From positions 992,001 to 1,056,000 of the forward strand of contig NZ_CP117520.1 of assembly GCF_028621895.1 (NCBI RefSeq): a stretch of 64,000 nucleotides of DNA. Direction: 5' to 3'. Positions within the stretch are counted from its first letter, which is position 1. Every line of letters begins with the position of its first letter. Source of the stretch: Acinetobacter sp. GSS19. Lineage in GTDB: Bacteria > Pseudomonadota > Gammaproteobacteria > Pseudomonadales > Moraxellaceae. Both the position numbers and the translations under genes were made by a program. Below the pieces are notes generated by a model. It did no database searches and had not been told where the DNA came from. It saw only the letters and a list, made by a program, of their open reading frames with translations. Positions 42,931 to 52,054 of this stretch are shown here, in pieces.

Positions 42931-43621
42931 GTTATGGGCGATTGTTCCCGCTGCAGGTTCTGGTAGTCGGTTTTCTCAAACTGAATTAAAACAATATCAA
43001 ATCATTGAAGAAAAAACTGTTCTTGAGCATACAATCCAGCGTTTAAATGATTTACCTCTCACGGGTTATGTTCTGGCGATTGGTGCACAGGACGATATTG
43101 CACAGAAATTGCCTTTTCGAGCAATTGAAAAAGCCCATTTTTGTCAGGGTGGTGTGGAACGTGTGAACTCCGTGCTTAATGCGCTGAACTATCTGTCACA
43201 AATCGCCCATCCCGAAGATTGGGTATTGGTTCATGATGCTGCCCGTCCATGTGTAGCTGTAGAGAACCTTCTGGCTTTACTTGAGTATGCTATAACCCAT
43301 AAAACCAGTGCAATTCTTGCGATTCCGGTGCGAGACACCCTGAAATATGTAGATCAGACACAAAAGGTTAAAACAACGGTCAGTCGTGAGCAGCTCTGGC
43401 AGGCACAAACACCGCAAATTGCTCAGCTAGGTATGCTAAAGCATGCCATAGAGCAGGCTTTGCATGATCATGTGATGATTACGGATGAAGCGAGTGCACT
43501 CGAGTACATTGGTGCAACAGTACACGTGGTGACTGGACGTTCGGATAATATCAAGATTACTTATCCTGAAGATCTGGAACTGGCAAGATTAATTCTGCAA
43601 TCTCAACAAAAATCAGTTTGA
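42899..43621 (+). CDS. ispD: 2-C-methyl-D-erythritol 4-phosphate cytidylyltransferase
   Basis: This 240-residue enzyme couples MEP with CTP in the non-mevalonate isoprenoid pathway. IVPAAGSGSRF near residue 14 is the nucleotide loop, VHDAARPC near 115 the metal region, and ITDEASALEY near 196 also fits. The ATG lies inside ftsB in another frame. A later start would remove part of the N-terminal strand, so the overlap seems real. ispF, two steps on, lies 0.8 kb downstream beyond one opposite-strand gene. Confidence 0.94.
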   Translation: MKHLQTLESLKLWAIVPAAGSGSRFSQTELKQYQIIEEKTVLEHTIQRLNDLPLTGYVLAIGAQDDIAQKLPFRAIEKAHFCQGGVERVNSVLNALNYLSQIAHPEDWVLVHDAARPCVAVENLLALLEYAITHKTSAILAIPVRDTLKYVDQTQKVKTTVSREQLWQAQTPQIAQLGMLKHAIEQALHDHVMITDEASALEYIGATVHVVTGRSDNIKITYPEDLELARLILQSQQKSV

Positions 43622-43675
43622 AGGTGCTGTGTTTTATAGTATTTCTAGAAAATAAAAATGCCGATTTGTGATGTG

Positions 43676-44332
43676 TCAATCATATAAACGATACAGGCCG
43701 GTAAAGCGTTCGCAACCTTTTTGTTGCGTTGTGATTTTTAATAAAGCTTTTTGATAATCAAACTGATAGCTGCAATTGTGCTCATTATCAGTAATATGTT
43801 GTTTTTGTTCAGGTGTGGTATAGGCCAAAAAAGGATAAATCTGGCGTTCTGTACGATTATTCGGATTCCGGTAAGCAATCCCTTCAATTTTAATTCGGTC
43901 TTTACTGAGTTGATGAATTTTAAAATGCACGGGTTGTGTTGCTATTTTCCCATTTTCAAACTTAATGTAATGTTGGGTTAAACTTTGCTTCATTGAAGTA
44001 TAGAGATCTAAATCAAAGAAACGCTGTTCGAACTGTTGTTCTATACAGTTTCTACTTTTGCATTCGGTAAGACGTTGTAGCCACAACTGTTGTGTGTCCT
44101 GTAATAATTGCATCGGTGCATCACTGATCAGGTATGCACTGAGGGTCTTATTGTTCAGTTCGTTACGTTGTTGATCAAAGTGTGTGGAACATATTTTTTT
44201 GATCCCTGCAGAAAGCTGGTCGTGATGACAGGCAATGATACGATCCGCATGAGCCGCTGAAGTGATCAGACCGCTTGCTAGTAGTAATAATTTCAAAATG
44301 TTACCATGATGAAGTTCTGTATTTGATCGCAT
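43676..44332 (-). CDS. Secreted hypothetical protein
   Basis: This 218-residue protein has an N-terminal signal peptide with a hydrophobic core (LKLLLLASGLITSAAHA) and likely cleavage after AHA near residue 29. The mature part has six Cys, suggesting disulfides. A W-x9-C-x4-C pattern near residues 82-96 is reminiscent of LprI-type lysozyme inhibitors, but the match is weak and I would not assign the function. It sits alone between ispD and ispF on the opposite strand. Confidence 0.65.
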   Translation of the reverse strand: MRSNTELHHGNILKLLLLASGLITSAAHADRIIACHHDQLSAGIKKICSTHFDQQRNELNNKTLSAYLISDAPMQLLQDTQQLWLQRLTECKSRNCIEQQFEQRFFDLDLYTSMKQSLTQHYIKFENGKIATQPVHFKIHQLSKDRIKIEGIAYRNPNNRTERQIYPFLAYTTPEQKQHITDNEHNCSYQFDYQKALLKITTQQKGCERFTGLYRLYD

Positions 44333-44437
44333 GATCGCTTATACTTTCATTGATATAACGCTGCTGTAACTATAGCGAAAGTGAAAGCGTGAATACAACA
44401 TTTTGCAAGTTTATTTCTAAAGGTCTGGAGGCGGCAA

Positions 44438-44929
44438 ATGATGCTACAAATGCGTATTGGTCAGGGAATGGATGTGCATGCCTTTGAACAGGGAGAATTT
44501 GTCACATTGGCAGGGGTGCAGATTCCACATACCTATGGTTTAAAAGCTCATTCGGATGGAGATGTGGTGTTACATGCCTTATGTGATGCTTTGTTGGGTG
44601 CATTGGCCTTAGGGGATATTGGACAACATTTTCCGGACACAGATCCCGAATTTAAAGGCGCAGACAGCAGAGTACTATTAAAAAAGGTATATCAACTGGT
44701 TTTAGATCGGGGCTATGTACTCAATAATGCGGATATCACCGTTGCCTGTGAGCGACCTAAGCTGGCGAAATATAATTTACAGATGCGTCAAAGCATCGCG
44801 GATGTGTTGGATGTCGATGTAACACAAATCAGTATTAAAGCCACCACCACCGAGAAATTAGGTTTTACCGGCCGTCAGGAAGGTATTTTAGCAACAGCAA
44901 CGGTACTCATTAGTCATCAAGCAAAATGA
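44438..44929 (+). CDS. ispF: 2-C-methyl-D-erythritol 2,4-cyclodiphosphate synthase
   Basis: This 163-residue enzyme makes 2-C-methyl-D-erythritol 2,4-cyclodiphosphate in the isoprenoid pathway. RIGQGMDVHAF at the N-terminus holds metal ligands Asp and His, AHSDGDVVLHALCDALLGA near 37 the third His, and KATTTEKLGFTGR near 134 the CDP site. GGAGG lies 6 bases ahead of the first of two adjacent ATGs. Its last 13 bases overlap the end of the convergent phosphatase-like gene. Confidence 0.95.
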   Translation: MMLQMRIGQGMDVHAFEQGEFVTLAGVQIPHTYGLKAHSDGDVVLHALCDALLGALALGDIGQHFPDTDPEFKGADSRVLLKKVYQLVLDRGYVLNNADITVACERPKLAKYNLQMRQSIADVLDVDVTQISIKATTTEKLGFTGRQEGILATATVLISHQAK

Positions 44930-45441
44930 TGCTCAGTGACTAAAGCTTGTTGTAACTCTAGTGTGGCTTTACGCCCCTGGAGTTGCATGCTGACAGCATG
45001 AATCAAGCCAGTCCAGGTATCGTTAGGTTCCCAGATTTTATGCAGATGGTCTTGAGCAGTCGCCATATCCATATTCATATAGTATAGGCGATATAAATAG
45101 ATTAGGCTGCTGCATTGCTGATTGTTACCACAGTGTAGCCAGACAGTTTGTTGCTGTACTAAATGATCAAGCAGTTCCAAGACTAAAATAGCTTGATCAG
45201 CAGAAGGACGCTCAAGATTTAGCGGGATATGAATGTAATTTAAATCAAGTTCTAAGCAGATCTGATCTTCATGTGCAAGGCTGGTTGGGGCATTACTCAA
45301 TGCAAGGTTAATAATGGTAGAACAGCCATATTCCTTGATAAGCTGCAGCTGTTCGGCAGAAGGTTGTCCTGAACAAAATAAATGTTCATGGACATAATCA
45401 AAGTGCGGAATCTGGCTTAAGGTATATTCAAGGTCAGTCAT
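44917..45441 (-). CDS. Dual-specificity-phosphatase-like protein with altered active site
   Basis: This 174-residue protein has a tyrosine-phosphatase-like fold. FCSGQPSAEQLQLIKEYGCSTIINL near residues 23-47 is the usual lead-in. The P-loop reads HCGNNQQCSS near residue 103: the Cys is present but no Arg follows within it, while active relatives carry an Arg there. It may be a pseudophosphatase or have shifted chemistry. AAAGGA precedes the ATG at 45441. It is the second gene after the DAHP synthase gene but separated by a terminator. Confidence 0.65.
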   Translation of the reverse strand: MTDLEYTLSQIPHFDYVHEHLFCSGQPSAEQLQLIKEYGCSTIINLALSNAPTSLAHEDQICLELDLNYIHIPLNLERPSADQAILVLELLDHLVQQQTVWLHCGNNQQCSSLIYLYRLYYMNMDMATAQDHLHKIWEPNDTWTGLIHAVSMQLQGRKATLELQQALVTEHHFA

Positions 45442-45464
45442 GGCTGGTTCCTTTAGGTTATTAA

Positions 45465-45491
45465 AAAACGCCATCTAAAAGATGGCGTTTT
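45465..45491 (-). terminator. Terminator of the DAHP synthase gene
   Basis: On the minus strand AAAACGCCATC and GATGGCGTTTT pair around TTTTA, followed by T residues, starting 6 bases past the stop codon. Confidence 0.88.
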
Positions 45492-45496
45492 CTTGA

Positions 45497-46609
45497 TTAA
45501 CGGTTTGGTAACACGTCTTTCAATGCTTCATGCATTTCGAGCAGGGTCTGTTCTGTAGTTTCCCAGTCGATACAGCCATCTGTCACTGATTTTCCATATT
45601 CAAGATCGCATAAGTTTGCGGGAATATCCTGACGTCCACCTTTCAAATGACTTTCTACCATCAAACCAACAATTGATTTGTTACCCTCTAGAATCTGTTG
45701 CGTTACATTACGTAACACCAACGGCTGTAAGAATGGATCTTTGTTGGAATTGGCATGGCTGGCATCAATCATGATCTTGTTACTAACTTTTGCTTTGGCT
45801 AATGCATTTTCAGCTTCAGCAACAGAGCCTGCATCATAGTTTGGTTTACCGTTACCGCCACGTAATACAACGTGTGCGTATGGGTTGCCTTTGGTACGAA
45901 TCACAGAAACTTGACCATCTTCATTCAGACCTAAGAAGCTATGACCATGTTTCACAGATTGCATTGCATTGGTTGCAACAGTCAGACCACCATCTGTACC
46001 ATTTTTGAAACCTACCGGAGAAGAAAGGCCAGAGGACATTTCACGGTGTGTTTGGCTCTCTGTGGTACGTGCACCAATGGCTGACCAAGATATGAGGTCT
46101 TGATAATACTGAGGTGAGTTTGGATCAAGGGCTTCCGTTGCACATGGTAGACCTTTTTCATTGAGTTCGAGCAATAGCTTACGGCCAATACGTAGACCTT
46201 TTTCGATATTGAATGAGTCATTCATATCCGGGTCATTGATCAGACCTTTCCAGCCCACTGTTGTACGTGGTTTTTCAAAATAAACACGCATCACGATATA
46301 AAGAGAATCTTTGACTTTTTCACTGAGTACTTTAAGACGATCTGCATATTCATGTGCGGCAGTTGTATCGTGAATCGAACATGGACCAATCACCACAAAC
46401 AAACGTTTATCCTTGCCATCAAGAATATTGCGAATGGTTTCACGGCCTTTCAATACGGTTTGATAAGCGGTTTCAGTCAAAGGTAGTTCAGCTTTCAGTT
46501 GTGCTGGTGTTACAAGGGGCTGAATGCTTTGTACATTCACATCATCGATATCAGATTGTGTAATTGGCTTTGACTGTAGTGTATTCATTGCTGTCACTGG
46601 ATTGATCAT
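45497..46609 (-). CDS. aroG: 3-deoxy-7-phosphoheptulonate (DAHP) synthase, class I
   Basis: This 370-residue enzyme condenses erythrose-4-phosphate and phosphoenolpyruvate, the entry to the shikimate pathway. VIGPCSIHD near residue 75, YFEKPRTTVGWKGLIND near 110, GARTTESQTHREMSSGLSSPVGFKN near 180, and IDASHANSNKDP near 285 are conserved. The N-terminal part would carry feedback control, but which aromatic amino acid inhibits cannot be told, so aroG versus aroF is arbitrary. Two candidate ATGs exist at 46609 and 46588. Confidence 0.93.
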   Translation of the reverse strand: MINPVTAMNTLQSKPITQSDIDDVNVQSIQPLVTPAQLKAELPLTETAYQTVLKGRETIRNILDGKDKRLFVVIGPCSIHDTTAAHEYADRLKVLSEKVKDSLYIVMRVYFEKPRTTVGWKGLINDPDMNDSFNIEKGLRIGRKLLLELNEKGLPCATEALDPNSPQYYQDLISWSAIGARTTESQTHREMSSGLSSPVGFKNGTDGGLTVATNAMQSVKHGHSFLGLNEDGQVSVIRTKGNPYAHVVLRGGNGKPNYDAGSVAEAENALAKAKVSNKIMIDASHANSNKDPFLQPLVLRNVTQQILEGNKSIVGLMVESHLKGGRQDIPANLCDLEYGKSVTDGCIDWETTEQTLLEMHEALKDVLPNR

Positions 46610-46714
46610 ACAAAAGTTGTTCTATTCATCTGAATATACCACGAATTAATCATCGAGTTACTATACAAAAGCGTAATAAAGCGTTGAAAAGAACCAATGA
46701 ATCCGTGGCATAGA

Positions 46715-47596
46715 TTAAACAATGGATGATTTTTCTACAGTTACAACCATAGCCGTTTGTGGTTTCTGGACGGGTTTCGCTTTTACCGGATTGAGCATGA
46801 AATTGACACCTAGAGCGAACAGGGTAATACCTAGAATTTTACGAATCATTCGTTCAGGTAAATGTGAGCTGATCAGTGTGCCGATCACAATGGCAGGAAT
46901 CGAGCCAGCCAACAACCAGCCGAGCAGATGGAAATCGACATTCCCCGAGCTCATGTGTCCCAAACCTGCAACCAGTGTTAGCAAGACAGCATGAACCACG
47001 TCAGAACCAATGATGCGGATCATCGGCAGATTCGGGAACATCAGGATCAGCGCCATGATACCAAAAGCACCGGCACCGACTGAAGACAGGGTGACGAATA
47101 CGCCCAGAACCACACCCATGATCAGGATATAAAAGCGTTTGGCCTTGATGGCTTCAGGTTGCAGTTCTGTCGTGGTTGACACATCCAGTTTGCGAAAACG
47201 GTTAAAGAATCGTTCAATTTGGCTGCGGAAGATAATTGACACACCGGTAAGCGTCAGCATGAAACCCAGCACCATGGTTAACACCGCTTTATAGTGTGTG
47301 GACTGGCTGAGATAATTATCAAGTACCCAATGCGTAGCAAAAGAAGCGGGAATACTTCCCAGTGCTAGCCAGATGACAATCGGCCATACAATATTCAGTT
47401 TGCGGGCATGGACTACAGAGCCACAGAATTTAGAGATCGAGGCATACAATAAATCTGTACCAATCGCGATGTGTGGTTCGATCTTAAACAGGCTAATCAA
47501 GATGGGTGTCATGAGCGAACCACCACCAACCCCGGTAATCCCTACACAAAAACCAACCAATACGCCTGCTAAGATAAATTCGATAGGACCAAACAT
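46715..47596 (-). CDS. TauE/SafE-family membrane permease
   Basis: This 293-residue inner-membrane protein has about eight hydrophobic segments. The VGFCVGITGVGGGSLMTP motif near residues 15-32 and its second-half counterpart (TLSSVGAGAFG near 167) mark the duplicated TauE/SafE fold. Relatives export sulfite, sulfoacetate or other small anions. The substrate is unknown here and no sulfur genes are adjacent. It is divergent from lpxB. Confidence 0.82.
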   Translation of the reverse strand: MFGPIEFILAGVLVGFCVGITGVGGGSLMTPILISLFKIEPHIAIGTDLLYASISKFCGSVVHARKLNIVWPIVIWLALGSIPASFATHWVLDNYLSQSTHYKAVLTMVLGFMLTLTGVSIIFRSQIERFFNRFRKLDVSTTTELQPEAIKAKRFYILIMGVVLGVFVTLSSVGAGAFGIMALILMFPNLPMIRIIGSDVVHAVLLTLVAGLGHMSSGNVDFHLLGWLLAGSIPAIVIGTLISSHLPERMIRKILGITLFALGVNFMLNPVKAKPVQKPQTAMVVTVEKSSIV

Positions 47597-47835
47597 GAAA
47601 CAATGCCAAATATCAGGAAACGAGCATATCTTATGACTTTTATAACTTAGTGGTTGTGATGATTATTGCATTGCTTATCTCAAAAACTGATTTAGACGCG
47701 TAAATTCACAGGTGAAAAGTGGAACTTAGTACATAAGTAGAAAGAATTGGATGGCTTTAGAATAAAAACCGTATGAGCGCAGATTTACAGAGTCATTGTG
47801 CTAAAATTGAAAAAATCACCAATGAGGAAAAAATT

Positions 47836-49008
47836 TTGCAAAATCGAAAACTTAAAATTGGCATAGTGGTCGGAGAAGTTTCTGGAGATACTTTGGGCGC
47901 ACAACTGATTCGTCGTTTTCGTGAGCAGGGCATTGATGCTGAATTTGGGGGGATTGGTGGCCCACAAATGATCGCAGAAGGATTTGACAGTTATTATCCC
48001 ATGGATGTTTTATCGGTCATGGGGATTGTTGAAGTGCTTAAAGATCTGAAAAAATTATTTGCAGTACGAGATGGCTTGGTACAGCGTTGGTCTGAACAGC
48101 CAGTGGATGTATTTATTGGGATTGACGCGCCCGATTTTAATTTACGTTTATCTAACAGCCTGAAGCAAAAACAGTTACCGATCAAAACCGTACAATATGT
48201 CAGTCCTTCGGTTTGGGCATGGCGGCAGGGTCGTGTGCATGGCATTAAACAAAGTGTAGACTTAGTGCTTTGCTTGTTACCCTTTGAAAAAGCATTTTAT
48301 GAGCGCTATCAGGTCGCAGCCGCTTTTGTTGGTCATCCTTTGGCTAACCAGTTGCCTCTAGATAACCCGATGCAACAGGCACGGCAGCAATTAAATCTTG
48401 ATCCGCAAAAACAGTATATTGCTTTACTGCCGGGAAGCCGTCGGGGAGAGGTAGAACGTTTGGCACCGCTAGTATTTTCTGCTGCACAGCAGTTACACAC
48501 GAAATACCCACAGATTGAGTTCTTGGTTCCGGCGATTAATGAAGCCCGTAAGCAGCAGATCACACAAATTCTCATGAATTATCCAGCTGATTTTACCCAT
48601 CAGGTCAAGGTCATGGATAATACAGGAACCGAATCAAAAATTGGACGTCTGGTTATGGGGGCAAGTAATATCATTGCTTTGGCTTCTGGAACGGCAACGC
48701 TGGAAGCCATGTTGTTACATCGCCCAATGGTGACTTTCTATAAACTGAATTGGCTAACTTATCGGATTGCACGTTTTTTGGTGAAAATCCCTTATTATTC
48801 TTTACCTAATATCATTGCTGGTAAGAAAGTTATTGAGGAATTAATTCAACAGGATGCGACTCCAGAACGTTTAGCTGCTGAGCTGGAAAGACTGATGGAT
48901 ATAGAAATTGCCCAAATTCAGGTGATGCAACATATAAGTATGCATAAACGCTTGCTTTCAGATAATACAGAAGATCCTGTTCAAGCGATTACGCAGCTTC
49001 TGGTATAA
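47836..49008 (+). CDS. lpxB: Lipid-A-disaccharide synthase
   Basis: This GT19 glycosyltransferase of about 390 residues joins UDP-2,3-diacylglucosamine and lipid X into the lipid A disaccharide, directly after the LpxH step. KIGIVVGEVSGDTLGAQL at the start, IGIDAPDFNLRL near 95, SPSVWAWRQGR near 122 and LLPGSRRGEV near 198 are conserved, with ASGTATLEA near 280. The start is set at TTG 47836 (GAGGAA 6 bases upstream) because it matches the length of relatives. An in-frame ATG at 47773 would add 21 residues. Confidence 0.93.
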   Translation: MQNRKLKIGIVVGEVSGDTLGAQLIRRFREQGIDAEFGGIGGPQMIAEGFDSYYPMDVLSVMGIVEVLKDLKKLFAVRDGLVQRWSEQPVDVFIGIDAPDFNLRLSNSLKQKQLPIKTVQYVSPSVWAWRQGRVHGIKQSVDLVLCLLPFEKAFYERYQVAAAFVGHPLANQLPLDNPMQQARQQLNLDPQKQYIALLPGSRRGEVERLAPLVFSAAQQLHTKYPQIEFLVPAINEARKQQITQILMNYPADFTHQVKVMDNTGTESKIGRLVMGASNIIALASGTATLEAMLLHRPMVTFYKLNWLTYRIARFLVKIPYYSLPNIIAGKKVIEELIQQDATPERLAAELERLMDIEIAQIQVMQHISMHKRLLSDNTEDPVQAITQLLV

Positions 49009-49015
49009 CAACGAT

Positions 49016-49050
49016 AGCCGGATTCCTGCAAAGGCAAGAATCTGGCTTTG
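49016..49050 (+). terminator. Possible terminator after lpxB
   Basis: AGCCGGATTC and GAATCTGGCT form a 10-base-pair stem with one G-T pair, followed only by TTG. Termination is plausible but weak. Confidence 0.45.
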
Positions 49051-49076
49051 ATTGAGTTTCCAATGAGTTGAAAGGT

Positions 49077-49946
49077 TTAACTTCTTAAAATAATTTCATA
49101 ACCTGAATATTTACGGATATTGATGACGCCCGTATCCAGAATTAAATACTGGCCTTTAATCCCTTGTAGGATCCCCCGGATTTTTGCGGTTTTATCCAGA
49201 TTGTGAGATTTAATCTTGTCTGGGTATTGAACAACAGGATAAACAAATTCGTTCACCAGTTCCTGATCCAAAAATTCGAGTGTTTCATTAAACTCAAGCT
49301 GTTGATTGAATTTTTCTCGAATGGCCTGAATTTTTGGTGCGAATTCTTCGAGTAATTCATCCCGTGTTTTGACCAGATCAAGTGGTTCAGCTTCACCTTT
49401 AAGTAGTTTTCGCCAATCCGTTTTGTCAGCTACCTGAGTACCGAATAAGGTTTCAAGATGGCCAGACAGACGGCGGGAACCGACTTTTAAAATCGGTAAG
49501 GCCTGGGTAGCACCCTGATCCAACCAGCGCGTTGGCATATGGCTGAGGCGGGTAATGCCCACTTTTAAGGCGCTCGAATTTGCGAGATACACAATATGCG
49601 GCTGAAAACACACTTCATGGGCGAAATCATTTTCCCGGCAGGTGCCTAAATGATAATGGCAGGTTTCCGGCTTCATAATACAAAGATCACAGGATGCTTT
49701 GGTTTTAAAACATTTAAAACAGTGTCCTTGTGAAAAAGACTTACTGGTTTTTGCACCGCAGGAAACACAAAAAATTTTACCGGTCCATTCAATTTCCAAT
49801 TCTTCACCCAAGGTAAAAGGAAGGTTAATTTCTGAACGGTCCAGAATAAATTTGTATTCAACATTTGCCTTACGAGTCTGTTGATCAGTTACACTAAGGT
49901 CTTTAAGACCTGCATGCATTTTATGGCAAATGCCCTGTAGTTCCAT
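49077..49946 (-). CDS. DUF2797 zinc-knuckle protein
   Basis: This 289-residue protein of the uncharacterised DUF2797 family has a Cys-rich centre at about residues 59-110 with CVSCGAKT, HCFKCFKT, CDLC and CHYHLGTC, which suggests two or more zinc sites. VYLANSSALKVGITR near residue 120 resembles the core of GIY-YIG nucleases, which makes a nucleic-acid role conceivable but unproven. It is divergent from the 156-residue gene at 49983. No operon partner. Confidence 0.75.
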   Translation of the reverse strand: MELQGICHKMHAGLKDLSVTDQQTRKANVEYKFILDRSEINLPFTLGEELEIEWTGKIFCVSCGAKTSKSFSQGHCFKCFKTKASCDLCIMKPETCHYHLGTCRENDFAHEVCFQPHIVYLANSSALKVGITRLSHMPTRWLDQGATQALPILKVGSRRLSGHLETLFGTQVADKTDWRKLLKGEAEPLDLVKTRDELLEEFAPKIQAIREKFNQQLEFNETLEFLDQELVNEFVYPVVQYPDKIKSHNLDKTAKIRGILQGIKGQYLILDTGVINIRKYSGYEIILRS

Positions 49947-49982
49947 ACGTGAATACTCTCTTCATATCAAAAGGATGCAGTT

Positions 49983-50453
49983 ATGGCTGAATTGAATGTC
50001 ATTACTTCAATGTTAGACGATTTATCAAAAGAACAGCCGATTCAAACTGCATTATGTATAGGCCAGAATTTAGCTCAGGATGACCTAAACTCGACGATAC
50101 AATGGAATTATTTTAACGTAACTGATTTTTTAAATCTGCCTTTTACACAACGTTATGATCTGGCATTTGTGCTCTTTGATACAACAGATACGCGTGATTT
50201 GATGGATATACATAAATCACAACTATTAGTGAAGTTGCGTGACTTAATGGCGAAACGTATTGTTGTGGTAAGCAGCTTGCAGGATGAAAAACTTCTGCGT
50301 GCGCTGGGTTTTACCCAGCTGATTGATAAAACTGCCCATGACAGCGATTTTGCTTTGTGGCAATTTAATATTCTGACTTATAAGCATGTACCCGACTGGT
50401 TTAACTCAAAATTCTGGGCAAATCCAGAAAATTGGGATAAGTATCGCTGGTAA
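49983..50453 (+). CDS. Conserved hypothetical protein (DUF6231-like)
   Basis: This 156-residue soluble protein has a Rossmann-like pattern: ALCIGQNL near residue 23, DLAFVLFDTTD near 60 and RIVVVSSLQD near 91. It recalls SAM-binding methyltransferase-like folds without catalytic motifs. WNPENWDKYRW-like C-terminal residues (NPENWDKYRW) are distinctive. I believe it belongs to DUF6231, from memory. Role unknown; it may be linked to the divergent DUF2797 gene by shared promoter only. Confidence 0.65.
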   Translation: MAELNVITSMLDDLSKEQPIQTALCIGQNLAQDDLNSTIQWNYFNVTDFLNLPFTQRYDLAFVLFDTTDTRDLMDIHKSQLLVKLRDLMAKRIVVVSSLQDEKLLRALGFTQLIDKTAHDSDFALWQFNILTYKHVPDWFNSKFWANPENWDKYRW

Positions 50454-50621
50454 ATTTTCTTCAACGCTGATGGGTAAAATACGGGTATTGATTACCTGTA
50501 TGCAGGAAAATGTTATCCAAAATTTAGCAGCCTGAACAGTTCATGAATGAAGTGTAGGGTAGGGTGAAAGGATTTTTAGTACGATATAGCAAAGTTGAAA
50601 ATTTCTAATTTTTTAAATGAC

Positions 50622-50655
50622 AAAAAATAAAAGGGCATAAAGCCCTTTTATTTTT
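50622..50655 (-). terminator. Terminator of the porin gene
   Basis: AAAAATAAAAGGGC and GCCCTTTTATTTTT are perfect 14-base arms around ATAAA, just past the porin stop codon. Confidence 0.9.
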
Positions 50656-50677
50656 GAATCAACGTTTAATCATGAAA

Positions 50678-51796
50678 TTAGAAGCTGTATTCCATACCGA
50701 TACCGAATACAGTTTTTTTATCGTCTTCTGTTAGTGGGTCGATTGCAACACCATCAAGTTTTTGTTGAGCAACAACACCGTAGAAACGAGTTTGTTTGTT
50801 TAGGTTGTAATCAACACCAAGACCATATTGATCGATTGTTACATCGTCAGCTAAAGAGTCAGCAGAAGTTTCAGCTGATTGGTATTGAGCTTTAAGAGCC
50901 CATGCAGTGTTAGGAACTTTATATGTTGCAGCTACTAACCATGATTGTTCTTTAAGACCTTCTGCACCAGTTACCTCATCAGTAGGTTCAGCTTGTTGGA
51001 ATAAGGCACCAAGAACTAAACCGTTTGCACCGATCTTACCAAAATCATAAGAACCAGTTACACGAACAGCGTCAGAATAATATTTTTCGCTAAAACCAGC
51101 AATTTTAGCACCCGCATACTTACCTTCTACACCGAAGTTGCCAGCCAAACCTAGAGCAAGGCCAAGGTCTTTATTGTCATAAGTTAAAGAAGTAGAGATA
51201 GAATCGCCGAAACCATCACGTTTGCCTTCTTGGCCTTTAGAAGCATAATCGGTGGTAGAATCTTCGCCTTGTTGAGCCATGATGTTGAATTGAACACCGC
51301 CAAGCAATTTCTTGTCAGTTTCAAAACCGATTGCATTTTTAAGACGATCTTCACCATACATCATGTTAGTGATATCTAGGTGGTTGTGATCGTTAAAAAT
51401 ATCTTGTGCATTACCTGCAGCAGTTTTGAAGTAAGAATCATAATAACCAGCTTTTAAAGTACCGATACCAGCCCATTTAAGACCTAGGAAGCGGTTACGT
51501 GCTTTCCAGTCTGTGCCTTTAGAATCTTTGTTATCACCAACAGAAGTACCAGTATCTGTAGACACTTCCCATTCTGCTTGGTAAACAGCAGCAAGTTTCT
51601 CAGTGAGTTTCTCTTCACCTTTAACACCAAGACGTGAAGCATTTGAGTTTACTTCAGTAGTATCAGCATCTTTTAAAAAACCGTTATTTTCAACTTGGTC
51701 TAAAGAAACGTTTAGTTTACCGTACACAGTTGGTGCCGCTTGTGCTGCACTCATACCCACTGTTGCAACTGCAGCTGCTAGAAGCAATTTTTTCAT
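50678..51796 (-). CDS. Outer-membrane general porin
   Basis: This 372-residue trimeric-type beta-barrel porin (Gram-negative porin family) has a signal peptide cleaved after AQA near residue 20, then TVYGKLNVSLD as the first strand. SRLGVKG near 55 and RNRFLGLKWAGIGTLKAGYYDS near 95-116 form the constriction region, and the protein ends in Phe (GMEYSF), the signal for barrel assembly. Codon use is strongly biased toward common codons, suggesting high expression. Its solute preference is unknown. Confidence 0.88.
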   Translation of the reverse strand: MKKLLLAAAVATVGMSAAQAAPTVYGKLNVSLDQVENNGFLKDADTTEVNSNASRLGVKGEEKLTEKLAAVYQAEWEVSTDTGTSVGDNKDSKGTDWKARNRFLGLKWAGIGTLKAGYYDSYFKTAAGNAQDIFNDHNHLDITNMMYGEDRLKNAIGFETDKKLLGGVQFNIMAQQGEDSTTDYASKGQEGKRDGFGDSISTSLTYDNKDLGLALGLAGNFGVEGKYAGAKIAGFSEKYYSDAVRVTGSYDFGKIGANGLVLGALFQQAEPTDEVTGAEGLKEQSWLVAATYKVPNTAWALKAQYQSAETSADSLADDVTIDQYGLGVDYNLNKQTRFYGVVAQQKLDGVAIDPLTEDDKKTVFGIGMEYSF

Positions 51797-52016
51797 TGAG
51801 ATTTCTCCAAAACACTTTTTAAAATGGCATTTGCCTTGCTCATGCTTTTTATAGTGTGCTTTTGTACAAAACGTTACATAAGCTCACCAACTTGCTATGC
51901 AGTATCTGTAAACTTTGTGACAGAGACGTGAAAAAAGTATGACAGTTTGATGACACGTAATAAATTGTAATAAGAATGAGTGGAGCGTCTTAAGTTTTTG
52001 AATTTATTGTTAATAA

Positions 52017-52043
52017 AAAAAAGGGAGCCCAAGCTCCCTTTTT
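52017..52043 (-). terminator. Terminator after the HIT gene
   Basis: AAAAAGGGAGC and GCTCCCTTTTT pair around CCAA, 12 bases beyond the HIT gene stop codon on the minus strand. Confidence 0.9.
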
Positions 52044-52054
52044 AGAATTGATTA

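Noticed and set aside
47773..47835. Upstream ATG for lpxB
   Set aside because: It adds 21 polar residues not seen in relatives; the TTG at 47836 has a better ribosome site. Not fully excluded.
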